Positions 9,310-18,319 of a DNA stretch of 64,000 nt are shown in pieces. The notes below the pieces were generated by a model, which had not been told where the DNA came from, made no database searches, and saw only the letters and a program-made list of their open reading frames with translations. The stretch is from Coprobacter secundus (lineage in GTDB: Bacteria > Bacteroidota > Bacteroidia > Bacteroidales > Coprobacteraceae): NCBI GenBank assembly GCA_000803105.1, contig JTDA01000003.1, positions 124,001-188,000 of the forward strand, read 5' to 3'. Positions within the stretch are counted from its first letter, which is position 1. Each line of letters begins with the position of its first letter. The position numbers and the translations under genes were made by a program.

Positions 9310-9864
9310 TTATTGTTTTGATTCTATATTTTCAATAATAGTGATACATTCGCTTATGTTTTTTGCTACTGTATAATTATTAAGATACTTTTCAGAGGCA
9401 AAACGCTGCTTGTAAAATATTTCAATTTGATTGAGAAGGTTGTTATAAAACCCGTTTGTATTACAAAATATAACATGTTTTTGATGATATTCCAGTTGAG
9501 CAGAGGCAATTACGGTAAATATTTCATCCAGAGTACCGAATCCTCCCGGAAGTGCGATAAAAATATCCGCTAAGTCGATCATCTTTTGTTTCCGTTCGTT
9601 CAAATCGTTTACGACAATCTGCTGATCAGGTAGAGAGCTCTTTTTCCCGAGTGTACAGATTTTGTAAGTGATTATTCCGATAATTTTTCCTTCGTGTTTT
9701 TTGACATGTTGAGCTGTTTCTTCCATTAGTCCAACATTTGCTCCACCGTAAACTAATGTACGACCGGTTTTCCCTATCCAATCTCCTAAGACGGCTGCTT
9801 CATCAAAATATTGATGGTTTATTTGATTCCCAGAAGCACAAAAAACGCCGATATTTTTTATCAT
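9310..9864 (-). CDS. LOG-family nucleoside 5'-monophosphate phosphoribohydrolase
   Basis: This 184-residue protein belongs to the LOG (lonely guy / TIGR00730) family, whose characterised members release a free base and ribose 5-phosphate from nucleoside monophosphates. The Rossmann-type N-terminus (GVFCASGNQ), VYGGANVGLMEE and the signature PGGFGTLDEIF near residue 108 are all present; the PGGxGTxxE Glu is the expected catalytic residue. It is cytoplasmic and the first gene of the LOG-SIS-PfkB cassette. Some bacterial family members act on AMP or other NMPs rather than cytokinin nucleotides, so a cytokinin-linked name should not be taken literally. Confidence 0.87.
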   Translation of the reverse strand: MIKNIGVFCASGNQINHQYFDEAAVLGDWIGKTGRTLVYGGANVGLMEETAQHVKKHEGKIIGIITYKICTLGKKSSLPDQQIVVNDLNERKQKMIDLADIFIALPGGFGTLDEIFTVIASAQLEYHQKHVIFCNTNGFYNNLLNQIEIFYKQRFASEKYLNNYTVAKNISECITIIENIESKQ

Positions 9865-9934
9865 TAATATTGTTTTTTTGGAGGACGAAGATATATTTTT
9901 CTCTTTAAAAAGGAAAATGTATAAAATTATTTAT

Positions 9935-9970
9935 AAAAAATTACAGATGATACATTTGTACCATCTGTAA
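9935..9970 (-). terminator. Terminator of the TonB receptor / gingipain-like operon
   Basis: A 13-bp stem with one mismatch (9941-9953 with 9958-9970) and a 4-nt loop lies 14 bp after the stop codon of the last gene of the 10-18 kb operon. On the minus strand it is followed by a run of six T, a standard intrinsic terminator. Confidence 0.8.
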
Positions 9971-9983
9971 AGTGTTTATTTTT

Positions 9984-12164
9984 TTATTCGTGTTTTCGGT
10001 GGGTAAGTCTGTTTACTGACTTCAAAGCTTCATTTCTGACTTTTTCCGAGTATTTATTGTCTTGGCTTATTTTTAAAAGTTCTTGAAGAAGTTCGGGTGA
10101 TTTATATGATAATTCGAACCAGCCAAATACTTCAGCTAATAAAAGTTGATATTCTTCATTATTACAATTTTGGAAAAAATCGATAAGGAATGGTAGTTCT
10201 GCATGAATGGGGTTATTCCTGATAGAGCGTATACAGAACAGAACGTCTTTAGGTTTAGAATCCCGATTTGAAAGTACTTGTACATTTTCATCCCATCGTC
10301 CAGCTGCATAACGGATGAAGTTTTCGAAGTATGTTTTTTTCTCTGCTTTATTCAAATATATAGAACATTCTGCAAATTGTTTTTCGAACTCGGCAAGTAA
10401 TGGTTCGGTTTCGAACATTCCCATTGCCGATTTGAGTTGGAATTCAACACGTTTTCCGTTGTTGTTTCTTATCAAAGAACGAATAACTGCTGGAATCAAG
10501 CGAGGATCTCCATTCTTGCCTACCAATATACATCCCAAACGTTGTATCAGCTCGTAACTATCTTCAGTTGCCAATTCCAAGCAAGAAACAAAATTGTCAT
10601 CGTCATAACGAGATAATTCCATCATACATCCTAAACGTACAATATAATTGGGGTTGGTCTTGAATGTACTCAGAAGAAAATCAGAACAATTACCATTTTG
10701 AGCAATTTGTTGTATTGCCATTAATTGCATGGCTGGATACTGGCTTTTTAACTGTTTTTTCCAATATCCGATATTTCTTTCGGCCAGTACTTTATTGATA
10801 TTGATAGATGCGTCATAAGATGAAAATGAATAAGTCGGATCTCCAATAGTATGGGATTCGAGATATGGATTGTATTTCGTCATATTTCCTATACGCATTC
10901 CTAATCCTAAAAGTCCAAGATTACGGTCTGTCCATTTATCTTGTAACACATTTACGCTATTGGCAATTGCAACTACGGTATTTCCTGAGTTGAAGATGTA
11001 TTCTCCTGCTATGTAGCGATCATTGTTAAACGCACCATTGAAACATGCATCTAATAGTACAATTCTTGCATTTGGCTTATATGTATCGAAATCTTCGATA
11101 TGAAGGTCGAGTTGATAATCTCTGATGGAATCACTGTCGATAGAGGCTTTAGTAAATATGTCATCGAACCAGTCTTTGGGGACGTCATATTCTTTTACAT
11201 AGTATGCAATAGCAGTATCAGCAGGTGTTTTGCGGTCTACGGCAGAACGGATTTTTGATCGGAAAAATATTTTTGCTGATTCGAGGTTGTCTTTTGCATT
11301 ACGTGGTACAGGGTATCTATTAAGATACTCTTTACCCGGAGCTCCGTGGTGGTGCAAAATTGCTATGTCCAAATCATTACGTTGTATTTCTGCCATCATG
11401 CGATATTTGATAAAATTATCGCGTAAATGGTCTATATGCTGTATGCCATTGCGCTGTTGTTTCAACCAAGGGAAATATTCGTAGTAAGATTCTTTTTCAT
11501 CAATACGGGCCAATTGAGATTCAGAATTATATCCCTGACCACTAAAATAAAGTAATTGATCAACCTTATTTTGTTCTTCTTTTAATCTGACAACTTTTTG
11601 AAGATATGCTTTCAATCTTTCGTATTTTGATGTTGTTGGTGTATCTCCTGGCTTTATTCTTCCAGAGTATATTACTGGTTCCAAACGTTGGGGAGAGTCT
11701 GCATTTAGAGAATAATAGAATAAATTTGGTTTCTTTTTGTCTTGCTGAATGAATGTGAATTTGAGATTCAAGTCATCGTAGAATCTGTCAGAAGGGACAG
11801 CTGTACGCTCAAAATTTTTAAGATTTTGATTTACTTTAAATGCTGTTGTCATATGCTGCGCATCTCTTATCATGGGGATGGGTATATCACCAATGAATAC
11901 TGCACCTTCGATAGGATAATTTTTTTGTGTATATAATTGAAGTATACATGCTCTGATGGAATCTGGTATGCCCCATTTGTCTTCGATTATAAAAGTTTTT
12001 AGTCCTTGTTTTTCTATAGACTGGGCATACTGTTCCACTTCCGGACGAACTTTTTTATAACTGATAGGATCGATAAAAATAGCAAAGCCTCGATTCTTGG
12101 CCGATATGTTCATAAAAGTCAGAACCGATAATATGCATAATAGGATAATACGTGACTTGTTCAT
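9984..12164 (-). CDS. Secreted gingipain-like (clan CD, C25-type) protein with HEAT repeats
   Basis: The protein has 726 residues with a signal peptide (about 1-22). Residues 24-430 resemble the gingipain fold: a beta-strand ending GAVFIGDIPIP near 87-97, SDRFYDDL near 125, IYSGRIKP near 165, a His-Gly site ILHHHGAP (His273, Gly274) and a Cys site IVLLDACFNGAF (Cys374 preceded by Ala). A His-Gly and an Ala-Cys about 100 residues apart is the catalytic dyad layout of clan CD peptidases. The part after residue 460 is made of HEAT-like helical repeats (AIQQIAQNG..., RLGCMMELSRYD...). No propeptide or T9SS tail was seen. It is the last gene of the operon with the DUF6850-like barrel, DUF4876-like lipoprotein and TonB receptor genes (26 bp gap). 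Protease activity is inferred; regular annotation may show only 'HEAT repeat protein'. Confidence 0.75.
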   Translation of the reverse strand: MNKSRIILLCILSVLTFMNISAKNRGFAIFIDPISYKKVRPEVEQYAQSIEKQGLKTFIIEDKWGIPDSIRACILQLYTQKNYPIEGAVFIGDIPIPMIRDAQHMTTAFKVNQNLKNFERTAVPSDRFYDDLNLKFTFIQQDKKKPNLFYYSLNADSPQRLEPVIYSGRIKPGDTPTTSKYERLKAYLQKVVRLKEEQNKVDQLLYFSGQGYNSESQLARIDEKESYYEYFPWLKQQRNGIQHIDHLRDNFIKYRMMAEIQRNDLDIAILHHHGAPGKEYLNRYPVPRNAKDNLESAKIFFRSKIRSAVDRKTPADTAIAYYVKEYDVPKDWFDDIFTKASIDSDSIRDYQLDLHIEDFDTYKPNARIVLLDACFNGAFNNDRYIAGEYIFNSGNTVVAIANSVNVLQDKWTDRNLGLLGLGMRIGNMTKYNPYLESHTIGDPTYSFSSYDASININKVLAERNIGYWKKQLKSQYPAMQLMAIQQIAQNGNCSDFLLSTFKTNPNYIVRLGCMMELSRYDDDNFVSCLELATEDSYELIQRLGCILVGKNGDPRLIPAVIRSLIRNNNGKRVEFQLKSAMGMFETEPLLAEFEKQFAECSIYLNKAEKKTYFENFIRYAAGRWDENVQVLSNRDSKPKDVLFCIRSIRNNPIHAELPFLIDFFQNCNNEEYQLLLAEVFGWFELSYKSPELLQELLKISQDNKYSEKVRNEALKSVNRLTHRKHE

Positions 12165-12190
12165 TATTTGATTTTTTATAGTTACGGTTT

Positions 12191-13750
12191 CTAAAAGAGA
12201 AATTGTATCCCTCCTTCTATTTGATTATAAGATGTATTTGAGTAATGGATGCTTTTCCCGGTATACTGCTGGGTCGAGCCTTGTAAGTAAATACCTATAT
12301 ATGATTGTAGTTTTTGTATGTTCAATGGAATTTTACTTTCGATTTTTCCGTAAATTCCATAATGATTAGCTGTTAAATAATCAAACATAGGGATTGTATA
12401 TTGTTCGGCTAAAGTTATGCCATCGGAATAAAGAGATGACGATAAATTGAACTTGTAATTTCCGGAAAAAGTTATAGTCAAAAGGCTTTTTTTAATAGAA
12501 AAATGTTTTGATATATCTGCGTTGATAGTCAGGTTATTATATTTTTGTAAGTATATGTCAGGATAATTAGTAGTTTTTGATTGTACAAAATTTATTCCTG
12601 TATTTACTGTTAAAGTCGGGACGGAATGTCGTAATAAATCGAATCTATACTTTAGAGTTCCTTCTAACCGATCTTCTTTATGTTTAATAGAGCTGTTTAC
12701 AATCTCCCAATATGTTTGGCCATTGTCGTTAGTTACACTTTTTTGGTCATACCATATTCCGTCGATTTGATGGATGGATGCGGAAATCGTTATGTTGTGC
12801 GCACTATTTTCATGTAGAATGGAAAATCTGTCATATATATCGTATTGGGTACGGTTGTATTTCCCTCCGATAAATAGGCGCTGTGTCCCTCCATCTTCAG
12901 CTCTTTCAGAATTTTTGTCTATTCCTAAACTCACAATATTGCTTAGAAAAGAATGATTGTCCCACATAAGTTGAAGATTGCCATACCAGCCACTTCCTTT
13001 GTAGCGGCGTTGGTATGAAGTTCCATTTTGAAGATAGAAACAGCCAAGGCCATTCATCAGAAAGAAATTGTAATTGGTAGTTCCAACAACATTTGTGTAT
13101 TTAATTTCTTCATTCAGTAATCGGCCACCTAATGAAACTCCTATATTTAATTTTTCTGATAACTTAAAATCTAAACCCGGAGTAATATTGAAGCGCATAC
13201 CTTTTGTGTCAGGACGAGGGTCGGTTTGGTCAGCTGAACTACCGACTTCATAGTGAGCTTTGATACCGAACTTCATAAAGGAGAGAGCATCCCAAGAAAA
13301 TCCACCATTCAATATAAATTTCTCAACATTATACTTACTACGTACCGAATCTGCTAAAATAAACGGATTATCAGAGGCAATATATAGGGTACTGTTCCAT
13401 CTACGGTCATATTCGATGGTATTTTGGTATCCGATGCCTCCTTCAAAAGCTGTTTTTTTTAATTTCTTAGTACCAGACATATCTATAAATAGAGTTTTTT
13501 CTTTAGGAGATTTATCTATGTTGACGAAATCGCCTTTTTTATAGTTATAACCTATTTTGATGTCTGCGGTATGGTTGAGAGGGGAATATGATACAGAAGT
13601 GGGATTATCTATTCCATATCGGATGTTTTCTAAATATAGAATATCTTTATATTGCCGTTGCCGGTTATTATCGGCATCATCAGATGCCGATAATGCTACC
13701 GGAAACAAAGCAATACCAAATAATGTCAATATTTTATGTTTAAGGAACAT
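12191..13750 (-). CDS. Outer-membrane beta-barrel protein, DUF6850-like
   Basis: This 519-residue protein has a signal peptide ending near ALSAS (residue 22). The body shows alternating aromatic/hydrophobic strands and ends in a C-terminal strand with a terminal Phe (IEGGIQFLF), typical of an outer-membrane barrel. The overall sequence matches my memory of the DUF6850 family, which travels with DUF4876 proteins and a TonB-dependent receptor in Bacteroidota. It has no plug domain. It lies 23 bp after the DUF4876-like gene and 26 bp before the gingipain-like gene. The function is unknown; a surface channel or docking barrel for the receptor is one possibility. Confidence 0.72.
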   Translation of the reverse strand: MFLKHKILTLFGIALFPVALSASDDADNNRQRQYKDILYLENIRYGIDNPTSVSYSPLNHTADIKIGYNYKKGDFVNIDKSPKEKTLFIDMSGTKKLKKTAFEGGIGYQNTIEYDRRWNSTLYIASDNPFILADSVRSKYNVEKFILNGGFSWDALSFMKFGIKAHYEVGSSADQTDPRPDTKGMRFNITPGLDFKLSEKLNIGVSLGGRLLNEEIKYTNVVGTTNYNFFLMNGLGCFYLQNGTSYQRRYKGSGWYGNLQLMWDNHSFLSNIVSLGIDKNSERAEDGGTQRLFIGGKYNRTQYDIYDRFSILHENSAHNITISASIHQIDGIWYDQKSVTNDNGQTYWEIVNSSIKHKEDRLEGTLKYRFDLLRHSVPTLTVNTGINFVQSKTTNYPDIYLQKYNNLTINADISKHFSIKKSLLTITFSGNYKFNLSSSLYSDGITLAEQYTIPMFDYLTANHYGIYGKIESKIPLNIQKLQSYIGIYLQGSTQQYTGKSIHYSNTSYNQIEGGIQFLF

Positions 13751-13773
13751 ATATGGTTTTAATAAACATTGTT

Positions 13774-14979
13774 TTAATTGTCTACGCTTGTTGGGTGAAT
13801 ACCCGGAGTAGGTACTTGGTCAATTAAAAAGTCATTTTCAGAGTTGTTCGTATCTTGGTAAATGACACGTCCGTCTTTTATTTCATGAACTTTACGTCTG
13901 ATACTCAGTCCGCAATAGTCTGTTGTATTATGGATAGTACCTGCGTCAATCTCAGGACGTAAACGTTTTACCCGTTTGCTGGCGTTTGTATTTACGATAT
14001 CTACTCCGTCCAGAACATATTCTTGAGGAATAATTAAATATTTGGTTGCTGCTGTTGAAGCCGGGTTTGTCATTAAGTTTGATTCATCATTGGCAAAAGC
14101 GTTTAAGTCTGTACCTTGTGGTAAACGGGCAATGATAATCGCATTTCCTGTATAAGGAACTTGGAAATCTACTAAGACAGAGCCTATTTGTTTGATAATG
14201 TTCATATTCGGAACATCCGGATTATCTACATCTTTTTGATTATAATCGCCTACATATATTTCCCAGTCAGCATTTTCTAAATTTACAGGTGATTCAGGGC
14301 AACCATTAGGGTCATCTTTATGGTTCATAGCTTTAGTTGCGATAACAACACTTTTACCAGGTTGTAGAGGGTGGTCTGTTCCATTTCCGGGGAAAGCGGT
14401 TATATAGCTGGTCAATGCACATATCTTCATTAATTCCCCGTTTTCCATCCAACCTGATGGTAATATTCCTTGAGTCCCTTCTAATACACCAAAAATAACA
14501 TTGTCAAGATAAACAACTTCGTCTGAATTATTATATAATTCGTAAAATTCATCATTATATGGTGTTTTTCCGTTTTTCTTTACTTTAGAGTAGTATATTT
14601 CTTTAAAAATAAGACCACTAAAATTCCCTTTACTTAATGTAACAGTAGCTTCGGTATCTGCATATACAGATACATTAGTCAATCCATTTAAGCTTATATG
14701 GCCTGGAAGTTGTCCGGATATGGAAATTTGGTATTCTCCCGAAGGTACTACGACACTGTATTTATCGTTGTCTCCTTTTGTCGCGTCATAAGTCTGCGAA
14801 GTTTGAGTATTTGTTACTTTTACAGATGTCTCGCTAAGGTCTGCAGAAGTATAGCCTTCGGGGAACTTCAGGGTTATGCTCAGTGTCGCATTTTTTGCGA
14901 CTTTTTCATCGTCATCACTACAAGATACTACAGCCAGTATGGCGAGTAATGGTAAAATGTAAAATAAGATTTTTTTCAT
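13774..14979 (-). CDS. DUF4876-like surface lipoprotein
   Basis: This 401-residue lipoprotein has the lipobox AVVSC (Cys20) followed by SDDDE, an acidic stretch like the export signal of Bacteroidota surface lipoproteins. The N-terminal region (residues 30-120) looks like a beta-sandwich (LSITLKFPEGYTSADLS, VVPSGEYQISISG). The C-terminal region begins LIFKEIYYSKVKKNGKTPYN and continues EFYELYNNSDEVVYLDNV, typical of DUF4876/lamin-tail-like modules. It is co-transcribed with the TonB-dependent receptor (21 bp gap), so a receptor-associated role comparable to SusD is a reasonable inference, although it has no SusD fold. No ligand is known. Confidence 0.78.
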   Translation of the reverse strand: MKKILFYILPLLAILAVVSCSDDDEKVAKNATLSITLKFPEGYTSADLSETSVKVTNTQTSQTYDATKGDNDKYSVVVPSGEYQISISGQLPGHISLNGLTNVSVYADTEATVTLSKGNFSGLIFKEIYYSKVKKNGKTPYNDEFYELYNNSDEVVYLDNVIFGVLEGTQGILPSGWMENGELMKICALTSYITAFPGNGTDHPLQPGKSVVIATKAMNHKDDPNGCPESPVNLENADWEIYVGDYNQKDVDNPDVPNMNIIKQIGSVLVDFQVPYTGNAIIIARLPQGTDLNAFANDESNLMTNPASTAATKYLIIPQEYVLDGVDIVNTNASKRVKRLRPEIDAGTIHNTTDYCGLSIRRKVHEIKDGRVIYQDTNNSENDFLIDQVPTPGIHPTSVDN

Positions 14980-15000
14980 AACATTTATTTTAGTGAATAA

Positions 15001-17912
15001 TTAAATTTTTATTTTTATTTCTGCTCCGAAGTATAACGGTGTGATTAAGTCTTTATATCCTCCGAAAACTTCTGTTTTATAGGTTTTTGTAAGTTTCAGG
15101 AAATTGTTTGCCATGAATGATAATTCCATGAATTTTCCGAATTCTTTAGTTAGTCTGAAATTCAACATAATTGTCGGAGGATACACCTCTTTGTCATAAT
15201 AATATCTATTGGCAAAAATGGACATCATACGCTCATAGTCGGAATTGTCCCTGAATTCTGGTTGCCAAGAAATGAAGTCCAATTTTTTGTCATAGAAGCC
15301 GATAGGGTCAATAAAATATTTAGTGATGTCTTCATTCCCGTTTTTTACAGTTCGCTGATAGAAAACGTCATTTCCATTACTATCTTTATATATTCGTTGG
15401 TCGCTTTGGTACCATACCACTTGTGCAGTAGTTGAAAAAACCATTTTCAGAGAGGGTATGTGTGTGATAAATCTGAAATTGGTATTGATTCTTTGGCTTA
15501 TATTTCCACTACCCGCAGGCATCAAAGCGAGAAATGGATATCGTTTTCCGTTCAGAGTGCCTCCGGCATAAGAATAATAAGCTTGTTCCGAAGTCCTTTT
15601 TATATAAAACCATGCTCCATCGACGACGATACTTGTTTTCAATGCTCTGATTTGTCCAAGGTTGAGACTGTATTCTACTCCTTTTTTTATTGTTTTGCCG
15701 GAATTGGAAGGAGTACCATAAGTATAAATCATGGTATCTAATTCTGCTCCGGCTGGGAAAGTACCACCAGTTGCATCGGTATAGTAGACAGCTCCATTTC
15801 GATATGATGGGGTTGTTCCGGTGGGCACTTTATATTTAGTGTATTCTGAGGTAAGGGGTACACTGTTGAATGAAAATTCATTAGAATGTTTTTCATAAAA
15901 GAAAGTAATATTTCCACTTATTTTTTTATTTTCCCGGCTAGTCCGATTTCAAATTTTTTGCTGGTTGCCGGTTTTAAATTTGCATTTGCTGTGTTTTCAA
16001 TAGCTAACGTATTCATTACAGCCAGTTGCTTGGCCGGGTCACTACTGTAACTATTGAAGCAAATGTCATCGAAATAAGTAGGATTAGGGTACAGATATAG
16101 CATGGTAGGTGCTTTGGATGATATACCAAATCCTCCAACAATACTTAGGTCATTGAATATTTTATTATTCCTTCGATTCAATATTTGATAATCGATATTT
16201 ATACGAGGTTCTATTGTGGTGATATTTCCTCTCTTGGCTTGATTTTCGTCGACGAACAAAGTCGAAGTTCTTACACCGGCTTGGAGAGTTAATAATGTTG
16301 ATTTCATTCGCAATACGGCCTTATCTTCTAAGAATATGGATAGATTGTTCATCATCGGAATCGATTTGAACGATCGGGGACGAGTAGCTTGTCCGCTCCC
16401 AGTTGATGGAGGCAACCCGTCTTTGTATGTTAATCCGTTTCCTTTATTACCGTTTGTTCTCCATTCTATGCCCAATTTTATATTGGTATAGGTTTCAGAA
16501 GAGAATTGGAATATTTTGTTTGCTTTTAATTGCCCGAAAATATCGATTGGTTTACCGTCAAGTGTATATTCACTGTAATATCCACTGGGAAGGAACGGGA
16601 CGACAAATTCTCCAGATACATATGAAGAGGAGTAGGGCATAACCGATGACCCGGAAAGCATTTTTGAAAAGTCGGATTGATGGCTGTATTGGGCCATGAA
16701 ACTGTAAGAAAGATTGGATATCCAGCTTTGGTTGAGTCTCCAGTTTCCTTCCGCGTTGAATCGCCAACCTTCGTTATTGTTTTTTATTCTTTCTTCAGAA
16801 AGAAGTTGCGGGTCTTGTTTTTCACTATATAAATTACGGAAATAAGATAGCTTTAAGTTCAGACTTAGAGGGTGAGATTGTGACATAAATACATTGGAAT
16901 ATCCTAAGTTCCCTGTAATGCGATCATAACCGGTATATTTTTTGCGAATATCAGAGTATGATTGGGAATAGTCGGCGGCTATGTTTATTGCTCCCCCTTT
17001 GTTTTTCAGATTGAATCCTTTCCCTGCATAAAACATTTTTGATGAAGGGTCGACTTTGGCTTTTACTTCAAGAGGTGTCGCTCCTGATTTTGTTTTGATG
17101 ACTACAACACCGGAAGTGAGATTTCCATATTCTGCAGAGGGAATGCCTCGAATTACTTCAACAGATTCTATATTGTCCGGAGAGATGGAACGTAAGTCGG
17201 TACCCCGACCGCTGGTAGTCTGGTCATTCATAGAATTCATTTTTTGCGATGAATTGGCCCCTGAAGTTGCGGTCGAGAATGCTTGCATGTTGGCATCGTT
17301 TGATACAGGCGCACCGTCCATGATGATTGCAGTACCCAAAGCATTATTTGCATCACTCGATATTTCTCGTATATTTGCTTGTGCGACAGAATTAATATCC
17401 GGATTTTGAGTTACATTTCCAGGTAACAGTTGTAAAAGGTCGACAACGCTTTTGGGCTGTATATGTTGTATCGCTGTTTGCTCTATTTTAGAGGCAGATC
17501 CCATTTTTTGTTCTTGAGCTGTTACAACGACTTCTTTTAATCCTAATCCAAGAGGTTTTAGCTTTATGATAAAGTTATCGACATTGCCTTGTACCGTAAT
17601 TTTACCTTTTTGTTTTTCAAAACCGAGATAAGACACCTCATATTCATAAGTTCCAGCTTTTATTTGAGGTATCGAAAAATTTCCTTTTGTATCAGAAGTA
17701 GCCCATAAACTTGTAGATATAGTTATATTGGCCATTTCTAATGGTTCATTGTTTTCAGAGCTAATTATTTTTCCGGATAATTTATATAAAACCGGCTTAT
17801 TTTCTGCTTTAGGAGATTGGGCAGAAGCTGTTGTTGTAAAGAGGAAATAAGTGAATAGAACTGAAACAACCAAAAAGATGTATTTATAAATTTTATTCAA
17901 AGTTGCATCCAT
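15001..17912 (-). pseudogene. TonB-dependent receptor with a -1 frame interruption at an A7 run
   Basis: Two open frames together make one receptor of about 970 residues. The upstream part (17912 to 15918, 664 residues) has a signal peptide, a carboxypeptidase-regulatory-like N-terminal domain (KLSGKIISSENNEPLEMANI), a TonB-box-like KEVVVTAQE and a plug (VDLLQLLPGNV, VEVIRGIPSAEYGNLTSG). It stops at 15918-15920. The downstream part carries the rest of the barrel and ends FGAEIKIKI at 15001. On the coding strand the junction is a run of seven A (15921-15927); adding one A, or reading -1, continues directly into KKISGNITFFYEK and the rest of the barrel. It may be a sequencing indel, phase variation, ribosomal or polymerase slippage, or a recent pseudogene. 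It is the first gene of a four-gene operon. Confidence 0.85.
15921..15927 (-). other. Homopolymer A7 (coding strand) at the frame break of the TonB receptor
   Basis: In the zero frame the codons are ATA AAA AAA TAA. This is a slippery A-AAA-AAA heptamer immediately before the stop; a -1 shift gives AAA AAA ATA AGT and reopens the frame. It can be repaired by a single added A, so it is either an error, a phase-variable tract or a recoding site. Confidence 0.8.
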
Positions 17913-18319
17913 TTATTATTATTCTTGTTTTAATATAAATTTTTAAGTGCTCCAAAGATTATATTTTATAAGTATATAATTAAAATAAAAAACTTTCGTA
18001 TATATTTGTTATATGTGCAATTAAATGAATGTGATTAATTGTTTTTAGTATCTCCTTTGATAGATTAAAGGACAAAAGTAAAACTAAATAATATAAAATC
18101 CAATAGTTTTATTATAAATGACTGTTATTTTGCTTCATTTTGTTATAATTTTTTATTAATCTAAAGTTTTATGAATGTATTTTTCTTCTTGTTTTTAAGA
18201 AGAGTACAAAGAAAGATAGAAGTTGGGAAATAAACAATCCCATAAAGTTGGTATTTTTTTATTGAACTTATAGTTCTGCTCATTATAAATGATTACTTTT
18301 AAGCTTTAATTGGTTTGTA
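17913..18319. other. Divergent intergenic region with the receptor operon promoter
   Basis: This 407-bp AT-rich gap lies between the TonB receptor operon (minus) and the M16 peptidase gene (plus). It contains a likely promoter for the receptor at 18073-18103. Nothing else was recognised: no tRNA, no coding frame with protein-like composition and no clear terminator. Confidence 0.6.
18073..18103 (-). promoter_or_regulatory. Bacteroides-type promoter of the TonB receptor operon
   Basis: On the minus strand a -33 TTG (18101-18103) and a -7 box TACTTTTG (18073-18080) are separated by 20 bp, fitting the sigma-ABfr pattern TTTG-N19-21-TAnnTTTG. It predicts a leader of about 150 nt before the receptor start codon. 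Confidence 0.55.

Noticed and set aside
15001..15828. A separate 275-residue gene starting with GTG at 15828
   Set aside because: It is the C-terminal barrel of the TonB receptor; the receptor-like frame continues upstream of this codon to the A7 run, and there is no plug or signal sequence.
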